Part shown: positions 45,161 to 53,419 of the stretch, piece by piece | How the letters are laid out: each line of letters opens with the position of its first letter | Numbering within the stretch: position 1 is the stretch's first letter | Assembly: GCA_030596395.1 (NCBI GenBank) | Contig: JAUVKF010000002.1 | Location: 1-64,000 of the forward strand | DNA: 64,000 bases | Origin: Chlorobiota bacterium | Lineage (GTDB): Bacteria; Bacteroidota; Bacteroidia; Bacteroidales; F082 | Direction: 5' to 3' | Program-made: the position numbers and the translations under genes | Notes under the pieces: generated by a model | What the model saw: only the letters and a program-made list of their open reading frames with translations | Told to the model about the DNA's origin: nothing | Databases searched by the model: none

Positions 45161-45424
45161 CTGGCGCAAGTCTGAAGTGTAAGCCAAAGCGTGGGGACTT
45201 GTGCCTGTAATTAGTCCCAGGTTTTAACAGGCACCAAAAGTTATTATATTTGGACTATGAGCCGAAAATATAAACACACCTGAATGTTATGATTGGAGTA
45301 GTGCTATTGACTATACGGGCGGAAAAGGTTTTGTAGAGATTGAATTATTACAATAAAACGATTATATGAGTAAAAACCGGGCACAAGTCCCATCACGCGA
45401 ACCTCCGCTTCAGACTTCCGCCAG
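45161..45424. mobile_element. 264-bp inverted-repeat element with RAYT remnant
   Basis: The ends are inverted copies of about 47-48 bases (45161-45207 and 45377-45424). The outer 17 bases match at 16 positions (CTGGCGGAAGTCTGAAG against CTGGCGCAAGTCTGAAG), and the inner GGGACTTGTGCC matches at 12 of 12. The centre of each arm is diverged. A further small hairpin, GTGCCTGT/ACAGGCAC, is at 45201-45208/45227-45234. The interior carries the two ends of a REP-associated tyrosine transposase. It looks like a non-autonomous derivative of an IS200/RAYT-type element flanked by its own REP sequences. Confidence 0.72.
45257..45356 (+). pseudogene. Internally deleted REP-associated tyrosine transposase (RAYT/Y1_Tnp)
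   Basis: The ATG at 45257 opens MSRKYKHT and then stops. In the next frame, TPECYDWSSAIDYTGGKGFV followed by EIELLQ and a stop at 45354-45356 is the typical C-terminus of Bacteroidota RAYT proteins (P..Y..SSA.DY.GGKG...IE). Full-length relatives are about 180 residues; only about 7 N-terminal and 25 C-terminal residues remain. The catalytic HUH motif and Tyr are gone, so it cannot act by itself. One out-of-frame internal deletion explains it. Confidence 0.7.
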
Positions 45425-45467
45425 ATGGGGGTTATAATTTTTCTTATTCACTTTATCCCTATTAAAT

Positions 45468-46055
45468 ATGAAAACTTATATAAAATTAGCGGTGATTTTT
45501 ATATTTATATTTAGTTTGAATTCTTGCTTAATATTCCCTAACAGTAAGAAAGGATTTAATGTTTACAAAGATCCTATTAAAAATAAATGCATTGAGGGAA
45601 AAGTTCTAACAACAGGAGTTTATGCACCTACATCTTCGGCAAAAGGAGTCCTGTTTTACTTTTACAATGATGGCAAAGTAAAAGTAATTGGTTGGACATC
45701 TGATTTCTTTGACGATGCGGAGAATATCCTTCATGAATTCAATTTGGATCATCAATTTAATTCGAAAGAAAACTGGGGTCATTATTCAATTAATTGTGAC
45801 ACATTAACAATTCAAGGTTTTAACCGCAACAATATGGAGTTTTTCAAGCGTCAGGTGATAGAAAGAAAATGTCAAATAATAAATGATTCGTCTCTTAAAT
45901 TGGTTTCATCAATTAATAGTTTAATAAATTATCAGTTTGTGAATGAACCTATTACATATTATTTTTATCCGACGAGTAAAAAACCAGACAGCACAAAAGC
46001 ATGGTTTAACAATAAAAGATGGTATAAAAACAATTTGCATGAAAGCCGTAAATAG
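45468..46055 (+). CDS. Hypothetical lipoprotein
   Basis: 195 residues. The lipoprotein signal peptide ends at LNSC (Cys20). The mature part is soluble and rich in Tyr, Phe and Asn, with LFYFYNDGKVKVIGWTSDFF, WGHYSINCDTLTIQGFNRN and a C-terminal basic tail. It resembles the many short Bacteroidota lipoproteins with a DGKV..IG..W..Y.I..D.L.I pattern (lipocalin-like stress proteins), but I cannot name a family. It sits between the RAYT-derived element and a hairpin, flanked by the two lysE 3' copies. It may therefore have arrived with the same rearrangement. Confidence 0.7.
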   Translation: MKTYIKLAVIFIFIFSLNSCLIFPNSKKGFNVYKDPIKNKCIEGKVLTTGVYAPTSSAKGVLFYFYNDGKVKVIGWTSDFFDDAENILHEFNLDHQFNSKENWGHYSINCDTLTIQGFNRNNMEFFKRQVIERKCQIINDSSLKLVSSINSLINYQFVNEPITYYFYPTSKKPDSTKAWFNNKRWYKNNLHESRK

Positions 46056-46069
46056 GATTATCCCCCACT

Positions 46070-46115
46070 AGCCCAGGTCTTCCCGTGCAGGCAATTGCGC
46101 TGGCAGGACTGGGCT
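46070..46115. terminator. Long GC-rich hairpin between convergent genes
   Basis: AGCCCAG (46070-46076) pairs with CTGGGCT (46109-46115), and the stem continues with interruptions inward. On the plus strand it is followed by ATTTTAAAA. It can serve both the lipoprotein gene and, less convincingly, lysE. The sequence is far more GC-rich than its surroundings, as for a REP-type repeat. Confidence 0.5.
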
Positions 46116-46118
46116 ATT

Positions 46119-46745
46119 TTAAAACCCCACTACAGCTCTTACAATTAAAAAAATCCCGAATAAAAACAAACCTGTACCTGCGATTTTGTTAATCATAACA
46201 AGAAACCTGTCGGTAAGTAAATATTTAAGGCGTGATGCGGTAAATACTTTCAGGATGTCGGTGATTAAAATAATACCAAGGGCTGTGGCGAAAAATAGTG
46301 TTAAACTGTAAGTGTCTGCTTTGTAGGTCGCGGTCGCACTCATAGCAACAGTTATCCAAAACAACCATACAAATGGATTGGCAAGATTCAGTAAAAATCC
46401 TTTTCCAATATAAATAAAATGATGGTTATCATCTGATTTGTCTTCTTTGCTGTGTTTTGTAAGCTGTTTTCTACGAAATGTAATAATGCCAAAAATGATA
46501 AGCAGTGAACCTCCAATTATACCAAGCAACTTATAGTTTTCCAAGCCCCGAATTAAACTTACCGATCCCAGCAAAGCAAGTACCACAACGGTTAGGTCAT
46601 TCAAAAAAATCCCAAATGCCAGCAATACACCCTGCCAGAACCCACGGTGTAACGCAGTTTGAATGAGCGCGAAAAAAGCAGGACCAAAGCCAAAAATAAA
46701 AGCCAGAGAAAGGCCCAGTGCAGCTCCTTCAAATAGTGCATTCAT
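46119..46745 (-). CDS. LysE/RhtB family exporter
   Basis: 208 residues with six hydrophobic helices. The first helices carry the family pattern GLSLAFIFGFGPAFFALIQTAL (in the family, G...G..PGP....), followed by GFWQGVLLAFGIFLNDLTVV. Then come a basic cytoplasmic loop (RRKQLTKHSKEDKSDDNHH) and NPFVWLFWITV. It exports amino acids or related small molecules. It is 14 bases downstream of the GH3-family gene on the same strand. Its last 22 codons are duplicated at 45092-45160. Confidence 0.88.
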   Translation of the reverse strand: MNALFEGAALGLSLAFIFGFGPAFFALIQTALHRGFWQGVLLAFGIFLNDLTVVVLALLGSVSLIRGLENYKLLGIIGGSLLIIFGIITFRRKQLTKHSKEDKSDDNHHFIYIGKGFLLNLANPFVWLFWITVAMSATATYKADTYSLTLFFATALGIILITDILKVFTASRLKYLLTDRFLVMINKIAGTGLFLFGIFLIVRAVVGF

Positions 46746-46759
46746 TTTTTAAGGTTTTG

Positions 46760-48304
46760 TTAATCAATATATTTCCTTGATCTAAGGAAATTTTCCCAGT
46801 CGTCAATTCTCGAATTTTTTAATACACGAGGAAACTTATTTGCACTACCCTCTTTACCTTTTAATTTCATGTATTCATAAAACACTTTTGTCGGCAGGGC
46901 CACAACATAAACATCTTTGATCGCCTCAAGACGCTCAACCCGGTAATCGTCATTCAGGTTTTTTAAATATTCGTCAATTTTTAACCTTGCCTGCCCGGTA
47001 TCCAGCTGATCGTCAGTTCCAATGTACCAGCGGTGCGCAAACAAGCTGCCGTGCCTGATACCCATGCCTGTGAACTCTTTGATATCCACATTCATATCTT
47101 CTTCAAGGAGTTCAATGGCCCGGTTCATATTTTCCTGCGATAGGTGTTCTCCACAAATACTGATAAAATGTTTGGTACGCCCCGTAATAACTATTTCGCT
47201 TTCTTTTTTGTTGACAAACTTTACTGTATCACCGATCAAATATCGCCACGCGCCGGCATTGGTTGATAACAGCAAGGCATAATCCTTATTTTCTTCAACA
47301 TCTGAAATACTCAACACTTCCGGGCTTTCCTTTAAATTGCCTTCTTCATCAAAATTAGTATCAGTAAAAGGAACAAATTCATAATAAATCCCATTATCCA
47401 AAATCAGTTCCATACCAACTGTTTCAGGATTGTTTTGAAATGCAATGTATCCTTCTGATGCCAGGTACGATTCGCTATAGATTATTGGTTTTGAAAATAG
47501 TTTCTCGAAACTTTTCAAATAAGGCTTAAAAGAAACACCGCTATGAACATATATTGAAAGGTTCGGCCAGATATCATGGATAGATTTTACTTTATATTCC
47601 TGAATGATCTTTTCGATAAGTATCTGTACCCATGCCGGAACACCAACAATGACACCAATATCCCAGGTAGGCGCTTTTTTAACCATTTCCTGAAGCATAC
47701 TGTTCCAGTCAGCCGAGCGGGATATACGCCTTCCGGGTTTATAAAAGTGCTGAAACCAGAATGGAAGGTTACCTGTGGTTATCCCCGACAGATCGCCCTC
47801 GTAATAGGTGCCGTTATATTGTAAGTGAGTGCTGCCACCAATCATCAGGATGCCCTTCTCAAAAAATTCGAGCGGAAAATCATACGTAACCATTGTAACC
47901 AGCTGCCTGATACTGGCTTTCCGGATTCCTCGTAACATTTCTGAAGTAACAGGAATATATTTGCTTGAAGCTTCGGAGGTACCTGAACTGAGTGCAAAAT
48001 ATTTTATTTTTCCAGGCCAGGTTACATAAGTTTCACCATTTAATGCGCGGTACCACCATCGTTTGTACATCGATTTGTAATCGTGCAGGGGTACAGTTTC
48101 TTTAAATGCTTTTTCAATATTATCAGACGCAAGTAATTTTGAAAATTTGTAATGTTCTCCAAATGCAGTGAATTGAGTCTTACGGATGAGTTTTTTAAGC
48201 TGTTGTTGCTGGGCTAATTTCGGATCTAATGCTCCCAATTTCTTTTCAATTGGTATATGGCGTAAGGCATATGCTCTTTTAATAATGCTTCCTAATAATG
48301 GCAT
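46760..48304 (-). CDS. GH3-family acyl-adenylate protein
   Basis: 514 residues, normal for bacterial GH3 auxin-responsive-promoter-family members. The nucleotide-binding P-loop is YFALSSGTSEASSKYIPVT (about 100-120). Further family segments are VGVPAWVQILIEKI, YSESYLASEGYIAFQ, YYEFVPF and the C-terminal hinge WRYLIGDTVKFV and VITGRTKHFISICGEHL. Plant homologues conjugate amino acids to jasmonate or auxin by adenylation. In bacteria the substrate is unknown. It is transcribed with lysE (14-base gap), so a conjugation-and-export link to an amino acid is possible but is an inference. Confidence 0.9.
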   Translation of the reverse strand: MPLLGSIIKRAYALRHIPIEKKLGALDPKLAQQQQLKKLIRKTQFTAFGEHYKFSKLLASDNIEKAFKETVPLHDYKSMYKRWWYRALNGETYVTWPGKIKYFALSSGTSEASSKYIPVTSEMLRGIRKASIRQLVTMVTYDFPLEFFEKGILMIGGSTHLQYNGTYYEGDLSGITTGNLPFWFQHFYKPGRRISRSADWNSMLQEMVKKAPTWDIGVIVGVPAWVQILIEKIIQEYKVKSIHDIWPNLSIYVHSGVSFKPYLKSFEKLFSKPIIYSESYLASEGYIAFQNNPETVGMELILDNGIYYEFVPFTDTNFDEEGNLKESPEVLSISDVEENKDYALLLSTNAGAWRYLIGDTVKFVNKKESEIVITGRTKHFISICGEHLSQENMNRAIELLEEDMNVDIKEFTGMGIRHGSLFAHRWYIGTDDQLDTGQARLKIDEYLKNLNDDYRVERLEAIKDVYVVALPTKVFYEYMKLKGKEGSANKFPRVLKNSRIDDWENFLRSRKYID

Positions 48305-48329
48305 AATCCGATAAATTTTCTACGGCCGT

Positions 48330-48337
48330 CAAATTTA
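48330..48337 (-). promoter_or_regulatory. Candidate -7 box TAAATTTG for the GH3-lysE unit
   Basis: On the minus strand TAAATTTG is a perfect TAnnTTTG match, 25 bases upstream of the GH3-family ATG. A -33 TTTG at the expected distance is not evident. Confidence 0.4.
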
Positions 48338-48555
48338 TTAAAAAATCAAAAGAGTAATCTAAAAGTATATTTTTCGCGGTAGCGTTATTTGATGATTAAG
48401 AATTCTCGTGCTATTGCTGAAATAATGAGCAATATGGGTATAGAAATAATTATTGCTCAAACTTTTGTTTATTTATGCGCTACAGTGAAACTATAATATA
48501 TATTTTTAACTGGTTTTTTAATTAACGAACGAATTTTTGAAATAAATCAATTGCT

Positions 48556-49617
48556 ATGAAATCGATACTGAAGATTCTTTTATGGATTATTATCATTGTT
48601 GTTCTGGCCTTTGCCGGGTTTTTATTATACGTTTCAATTACAGATTATCAGCCTGATAAGATAGAAGTAATATCACAAAAAAGAGCTGTTATTCCACTTG
48701 AGAGGGATACATTAAGCCTTATGATTTGGAATATTGGCTATGCCGGACTTGGAGCCGAAATGGATTTCTTTTATGATGATGGTCAAAAAGTAAGGCCTTC
48801 AAAAAAAATGTCCCGAAAGTATCTTGACGGGATTAAAACATTTATTGATCAAAATAATGATATTGATTTCTTGCTGTTACAGGAAGTAGATGTTGAAGCA
48901 AGGCGTAGTCATTATAAAAACGAAGTTGAAGAAATAAAATACATCCTAACTTCGCATTACCCTGTTTTTGCAATGAATTATAATGTTCCTTTTGTTCCGG
49001 TTCCGGTTTATGAACCGCTGGGTTTTGTAAAAGGAGGAATGCTAACACTATCCAAATATACACCTTTGTTGGCAGAGCGATATGCTTATCCGTTAATTGC
49101 ATCCTGGCCAAATAAGTTGTTTTTGCTCGACCGCTGTTTTATCCTTAATCGCTATCCGCTGATGAACGGCAAGGACCTGGTTGTTATAAACACGCACAAC
49201 TCAGCTTACGTTTATGACTCGGTCTTAAGATTAAAAGAACTACAGATTATCAAAGAAAAAATGATGGAGGAAAGCACCGCGGGCAACTATGTTATTGCAG
49301 GAGGAGACTGGAATGCAAATCCACCATATTTTCGACCTGAAGAAGGATTTAACGGACATAGGTTTGTTCCGTCAAAAGTTAAAATGAACCCCGATTTATT
49401 ATCTGGAGGATGGCAATGGGCTTTTGATCCAATGGCGCCAACAAACCGGCAAAATTATCAGGCTTTTAAAAAAGGAGAAAATGGGACGACTTATTTAGAC
49501 TATTTTGTTGTTTCACCAAATATTGAAATAGTGGAGGTGAAAACTATTGATTTGAATTTTGAGAATAGCGACCACAACCCTGTTTATCTCAGGATAAGCT
49601 TAAATAATCAGAATTAA
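48556..49617 (+). CDS. Membrane-tethered endonuclease/exonuclease/phosphatase (EEP) family protein
   Basis: 353 residues. One N-terminal membrane helix is at about 4-27 (ILKILLWIIIIVVLAFAGFL). The EEP fold follows with the active-site motifs LMIWNIGYAGLG, LLLQEVD (Glu metal ligand), INTHNSAY, GGDWNANPP (Asp/Asn) and the C-terminal NSDHNPVYLRI (Asp-His pair). Members hydrolyse phosphodiester or phosphomonoester bonds in nucleic acids, lipids or inositol phosphates. The tether suggests an envelope substrate. It is convergent with the arginase-family gene, with 16 bases between stops. Confidence 0.88.
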   Translation: MKSILKILLWIIIIVVLAFAGFLLYVSITDYQPDKIEVISQKRAVIPLERDTLSLMIWNIGYAGLGAEMDFFYDDGQKVRPSKKMSRKYLDGIKTFIDQNNDIDFLLLQEVDVEARRSHYKNEVEEIKYILTSHYPVFAMNYNVPFVPVPVYEPLGFVKGGMLTLSKYTPLLAERYAYPLIASWPNKLFLLDRCFILNRYPLMNGKDLVVINTHNSAYVYDSVLRLKELQIIKEKMMEESTAGNYVIAGGDWNANPPYFRPEEGFNGHRFVPSKVKMNPDLLSGGWQWAFDPMAPTNRQNYQAFKKGENGTTYLDYFVVSPNIEIVEVKTIDLNFENSDHNPVYLRISLNNQN

Positions 49618-49633
49618 AATAAGGGAATAAAAA

Positions 49634-50809
49634 TTACATTAATTTTTGCTGTACTTTCCACCAGCGATCGGGAATATCATGGTTTAAGGCATCCTGATAA
49701 TCCTGGTACGAACAAGGCACATATTGATGCCTTTTGTATTTGTTCATGAACTTGGTATCGGTTTGCACCTCCATCCACCAGCGCTCCGACTTTTTACTCT
49801 TCAGAAATACAAGGTCCTCATCACCATTACCTGCAGTAACAGTAAATTTAATATAATCATCAGTTTTTGCTTCGGGCAGATCATCATTTCGGTTCATAAA
49901 ACCATCAATGAAATACCAGATCATTTGCGCTGCAAGTTGGGCAGTCTGTCCGTGATTGTCATATTCCGGATTAATCTCGTAAAGGCCAAAGCTGCTTAAC
50001 TTGTCACTCATACCGGCATACCGGCATATCCTGCATGCTTCTTCTCCATAAAAACCATTGGGACCTGAGTAATAAGAACCCGGGGCATCTGATTGTCTGA
50101 TGGAAGATATGTCAAAACTTAAGATGTCAGCATCGCGAATTATGGGTTCCGCTTCTTCAATTCCTGTACGCATATTACCCAGGCGATACACATCAAAGTA
50201 AAGGTTATTCATCAATGATATGGCATCCTGATCAACATGATAACTCTGGTATCCTATATTCGCGTAATTGAACAAGTAGTTGGGTTGATGAAGAATGATA
50301 TGGCTTAAAAACGATTGCGAATTCAAATCGCTTTCATCGCTTCCCAGGTCAAATTGCTGATCAATAGTGGCAATATTAACAATTTGCCCAATATCCTGGT
50401 AAGCAAGATAATTGGCATATGTCAAATCATGACTGCCGCCTATTATAATTGGAACAATATCGTTACTTAAAAGGGCTGCAACAACTTCTTTCAAGGCAAA
50501 ATACGTATCCTGAATGGTGTTTCCCCTTTTAATGTTGCCGAGGTCGGCGAAGTTAAGCTGGTTCCAGTGTGAATACATTCTGAAAAAGAAATCTCTGACC
50601 ACATCAGGTGCTTTCGCACAACCCTTATTTTGAAGCCCCCCCCGATCTTCACTAACACCAATTAATGCCAACTGTATTCCTTCAAGATCGGGAAAATCTC
50701 CATCCTGAACATAAACAGAAGCAATATTGCCTATACGATTCCAGTCGGTTTGCTTTACAAACTCGTGATCTTCAAGGCTAACCGGTTCAAAATAGTGAGA
50801 GATGTCCAT
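49634..50809 (-). CDS. Arginase/formiminoglutamase family protein with altered metal site
   Basis: 391 residues. The arginase fold is visible through ALIGVSEDRGGLQNKGCAKA, PIIIGGSHDLTYANYLAYQD, VNIATIDQQFDLG and ILSFDISSIRQSDAPG. In canonical members these are GGDHS, DAHxD and SxDxDxxDP. Here the second motif reads DQQFD (His replaced) and the third reads FDISSI (second Asp replaced by Ser), so two or more Mn ligands are lost. Bacteroidota relatives are often named formimidoylglutamase; the activity should be treated as unproven. No other histidine-degradation gene is nearby. It is 49 bases downstream of topA on the same strand and probably co-transcribed. Confidence 0.82.
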   Translation of the reverse strand: MDISHYFEPVSLEDHEFVKQTDWNRIGNIASVYVQDGDFPDLEGIQLALIGVSEDRGGLQNKGCAKAPDVVRDFFFRMYSHWNQLNFADLGNIKRGNTIQDTYFALKEVVAALLSNDIVPIIIGGSHDLTYANYLAYQDIGQIVNIATIDQQFDLGSDESDLNSQSFLSHIILHQPNYLFNYANIGYQSYHVDQDAISLMNNLYFDVYRLGNMRTGIEEAEPIIRDADILSFDISSIRQSDAPGSYYSGPNGFYGEEACRICRYAGMSDKLSSFGLYEINPEYDNHGQTAQLAAQMIWYFIDGFMNRNDDLPEAKTDDYIKFTVTAGNGDEDLVFLKSKKSERWWMEVQTDTKFMNKYKRHQYVPCSYQDYQDALNHDIPDRWWKVQQKLM

Positions 50810-50858
50810 TCGTAAAAATGCTTACTTTTCTTACACAACGTAATTTATATAAAAAAGG

Positions 50859-53180
50859 TTACTTCTTTTTACGATAGTAACGCTTCTTAGGCTTATTATC
50901 AGGGTCTTCAGCAATTTTATAACAATCCTCCAAAGTTAAACTTTTTGGATCAATATTCTTTGGAATTTTAAAATTTTGCTTTTTAATTACAAGATATGGT
51001 CCGTAACGGCCATTTAATATCATCACATCTTCATCTTCAGGGAACGATTTAATAACCTTTTCTTTTTCGGCTTTTCTTTTTTCTTCAATAAGTTCAATGG
51101 CCCTCTCCTGGTTGATTGCCTGCGGATCGTCATTCTTATTCAATGAATAAAATTTGCCATTATGTTTAACATATGGGCCAAACCTTCCGATAGCAACTGT
51201 CAATTCTTTATCTTCAAAGTTTCCCAGGTTTCGCGGAAAATCAAAAAGTTTAATGGCCTCCTCAAGTGTTATTGTATCAATACTCTGGTCTTTTCTGAGC
51301 CCTGCAAATTTTGGCTTTTCTTCTGCATCGGTATCCCCCAGTTGCGCAATTGGGCCGTACCTCCCAATTTTTACATACATGTTTTTTCCTGATTCAGGAT
51401 CTATACCAAGAAGCCGTTCGCCTGTAAACTTACCGGCTTCACCCTGAGTAGTTTCAATTTGTTCGTGAAAAGGACCATAGAATTCTTTAATCATTTCATT
51501 CCACTCCTTTTTACCGACTGATATTTCATCGAATTCTTTTTCTACGTTAGCGGTAAAATTGTAGTCAATTATATTCTGAAAATAATTCGAGAGAAATCGA
51601 TTTACCAGGGTCCCGATATCAGTAGGATAAAGTCTGGTTTTACCAGAGTCGATATTTTCACTTACGATTTTTTCTTTTACAGCGCTATCGTTTAAAGTAA
51701 ACAATAAAATATCGCGTTTTTTAGCAGTTCTGGCTTCTTTAACAATGTATTCTCTTTTCTCGATGGTAGAAATAGTTGGTGCATAGGTAGATGGCCTGCC
51801 GATACCAAGCTCTTCCATTTTTTTTACGAGACTTGCTTCTGTGTATCGTGATGGCTGTCGTGTGAATCTTTGTCGAGCCCTCATTTCGAGCATATTCATC
51901 GCATCACCATTTTTCATTTCGGGTAAAATTCCCGGATGATCACCATTTTCATCATCAGTACCTTCCATATAAACTTTGAGGAAGCCATCGAATTTGACAA
52001 CTTCACCACTGGCAACAAAATTTTCATCAGCTGCTGATGAAGAAATCTCGACAGATGTTTTTTCAAGCTGAGCTTCACTCATCTGAGATGCGATGGTTCT
52101 TTTCCAGATAAGGCTGTATAATTTTTGTTCTGCATCGCCACCTTCAATGGTTTGCGTGCTGAGATAAGTAGGCCTGATGGCTTCGTGTGCTTCCTGGGCA
52201 CCTTTGGTTTTGGTTGTATATTTCCGGGTTCTTATATAGTTTTCACCATAAAGTTTGGCAATTTCCTTTTTTGCCATCCCAATAGCAGTATTTGAAAGGT
52301 TAACCGAATCAGTACGCATATAAGTAATCTTACCCGATTCGTAAAGCTGTTGAGCAATGCGCATGGTATTTGCAACCGAAAACCCCAATTTTCTCGAAGC
52401 TTCCTGTTGAAGAGTAGAAGTAGTAAAAGGAGGCGCGGGAGATTTCATTCCCGGTTTTTTTTCAGTTGAAGCAACCTCAAAATTGCTTTTTATGTGTTTT
52501 TCAAGGAAAGATTTTGCTTCTTCTGCACTTGTAAATCGTTTTGGATATTCGGCAGGAATAACCTGGTCCGCATCATTATCCGATAGTTTTAGATCTACAA
52601 TGATCCGGTAAGATGAAGTGCTGTTAAAATTTTTGATTTCTTCTTCTCGGTCAACGACTAGCCGAACGGCGACTGATTGGACCCTGCCAGCCGAAAGTGC
52701 CGGTTTAACTTTTCTCCAAAGCAAAGGTGATAATTCGTATCCAACCAATCTATCGAGGACTCGCCTGGCCTGCTGTGCATTAACAAGATTTCTGTCAATG
52801 CTTCTTGGATTTTCTATTGCATTAGTTATAGCGCTTTTAGTTATTTCGTGAAACACAATACGCTTTGTACTATCTTCTTTAAGTTTCAAAGCATTAAAAA
52901 GGTGCCACGAAATAGCCTCTCCCTCACGGTCTTCGTCAGACGCTAACCAAACCATGTCAGCATCTTTGGCCATTTTTTTTAATTCACCAACAACTTTCTT
53001 CTTATCAGGACTGATTTCGTAATTCGGTTCGAAGTCTTTTTCAAGATCAACACTTAGCTTGGTTTTGTTCAAATCCATTACATGTCCAAAACTAGAGCGC
53101 ACAACAAAATCTTTCCCAAGAAATTTTTCAATTGTTTTTGCTTTTGCCGGCGACTCTACAATAACCAGGTTTTTTGCCAT
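50859..53180 (-). CDS. topA: DNA topoisomerase I
   Basis: 773 residues. The N-terminal Toprim domain is NLVIVESPAKAKTIEKFLG and VWLASDEDREGEAISWHL (DxD-type acidic cluster). The catalytic domain has GRVQSVAVRLV and the active-site Tyr in GKITYMRTDSVNLS. The C-terminus has GRPSTYAPTISTI and then three topo-C repeats of the type GRYGPYLVIKK (GRYGPIAQLG, GRFGPYVKHNG, GRYGPYLVIK), with no Cys4 zinc fingers. It ends in a basic tail KKRYYRKKK. It relaxes negative supercoils. The order topA to arginase-family gene is, from memory, common in Bacteroidota. Confidence 0.96.
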   Translation of the reverse strand: MAKNLVIVESPAKAKTIEKFLGKDFVVRSSFGHVMDLNKTKLSVDLEKDFEPNYEISPDKKKVVGELKKMAKDADMVWLASDEDREGEAISWHLFNALKLKEDSTKRIVFHEITKSAITNAIENPRSIDRNLVNAQQARRVLDRLVGYELSPLLWRKVKPALSAGRVQSVAVRLVVDREEEIKNFNSTSSYRIIVDLKLSDNDADQVIPAEYPKRFTSAEEAKSFLEKHIKSNFEVASTEKKPGMKSPAPPFTTSTLQQEASRKLGFSVANTMRIAQQLYESGKITYMRTDSVNLSNTAIGMAKKEIAKLYGENYIRTRKYTTKTKGAQEAHEAIRPTYLSTQTIEGGDAEQKLYSLIWKRTIASQMSEAQLEKTSVEISSSAADENFVASGEVVKFDGFLKVYMEGTDDENGDHPGILPEMKNGDAMNMLEMRARQRFTRQPSRYTEASLVKKMEELGIGRPSTYAPTISTIEKREYIVKEARTAKKRDILLFTLNDSAVKEKIVSENIDSGKTRLYPTDIGTLVNRFLSNYFQNIIDYNFTANVEKEFDEISVGKKEWNEMIKEFYGPFHEQIETTQGEAGKFTGERLLGIDPESGKNMYVKIGRYGPIAQLGDTDAEEKPKFAGLRKDQSIDTITLEEAIKLFDFPRNLGNFEDKELTVAIGRFGPYVKHNGKFYSLNKNDDPQAINQERAIELIEEKRKAEKEKVIKSFPEDEDVMILNGRYGPYLVIKKQNFKIPKNIDPKSLTLEDCYKIAEDPDNKPKKRYYRKKK

Positions 53181-53419
53181 GATAGTCTTAATTAGATATT
53201 TTGATTTTTAAAGAGCGGTGCAAAAGTAAAATAATAATAGAATATGAATTAAACAATTAATAACCGCAAGACTCGATGAAGAAATAAGGAGCAAAACTAA
53301 AATGTTGCGAATTCAAGCCTGGAAAGGCTAAACGTTTGATAACAAGTCTGTAATTTTTCAAACTTATATAAAAACGGCCAACGGCATAGCAAAAGTTTTA
53401 TGATGCAATTAACGATCTG

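Noticed and set aside
53181-53419. Small RNA or riboswitch upstream of topA
   Set aside because: Only a tiny AGCCT/AGGCT hairpin is present; no conserved architecture was seen.
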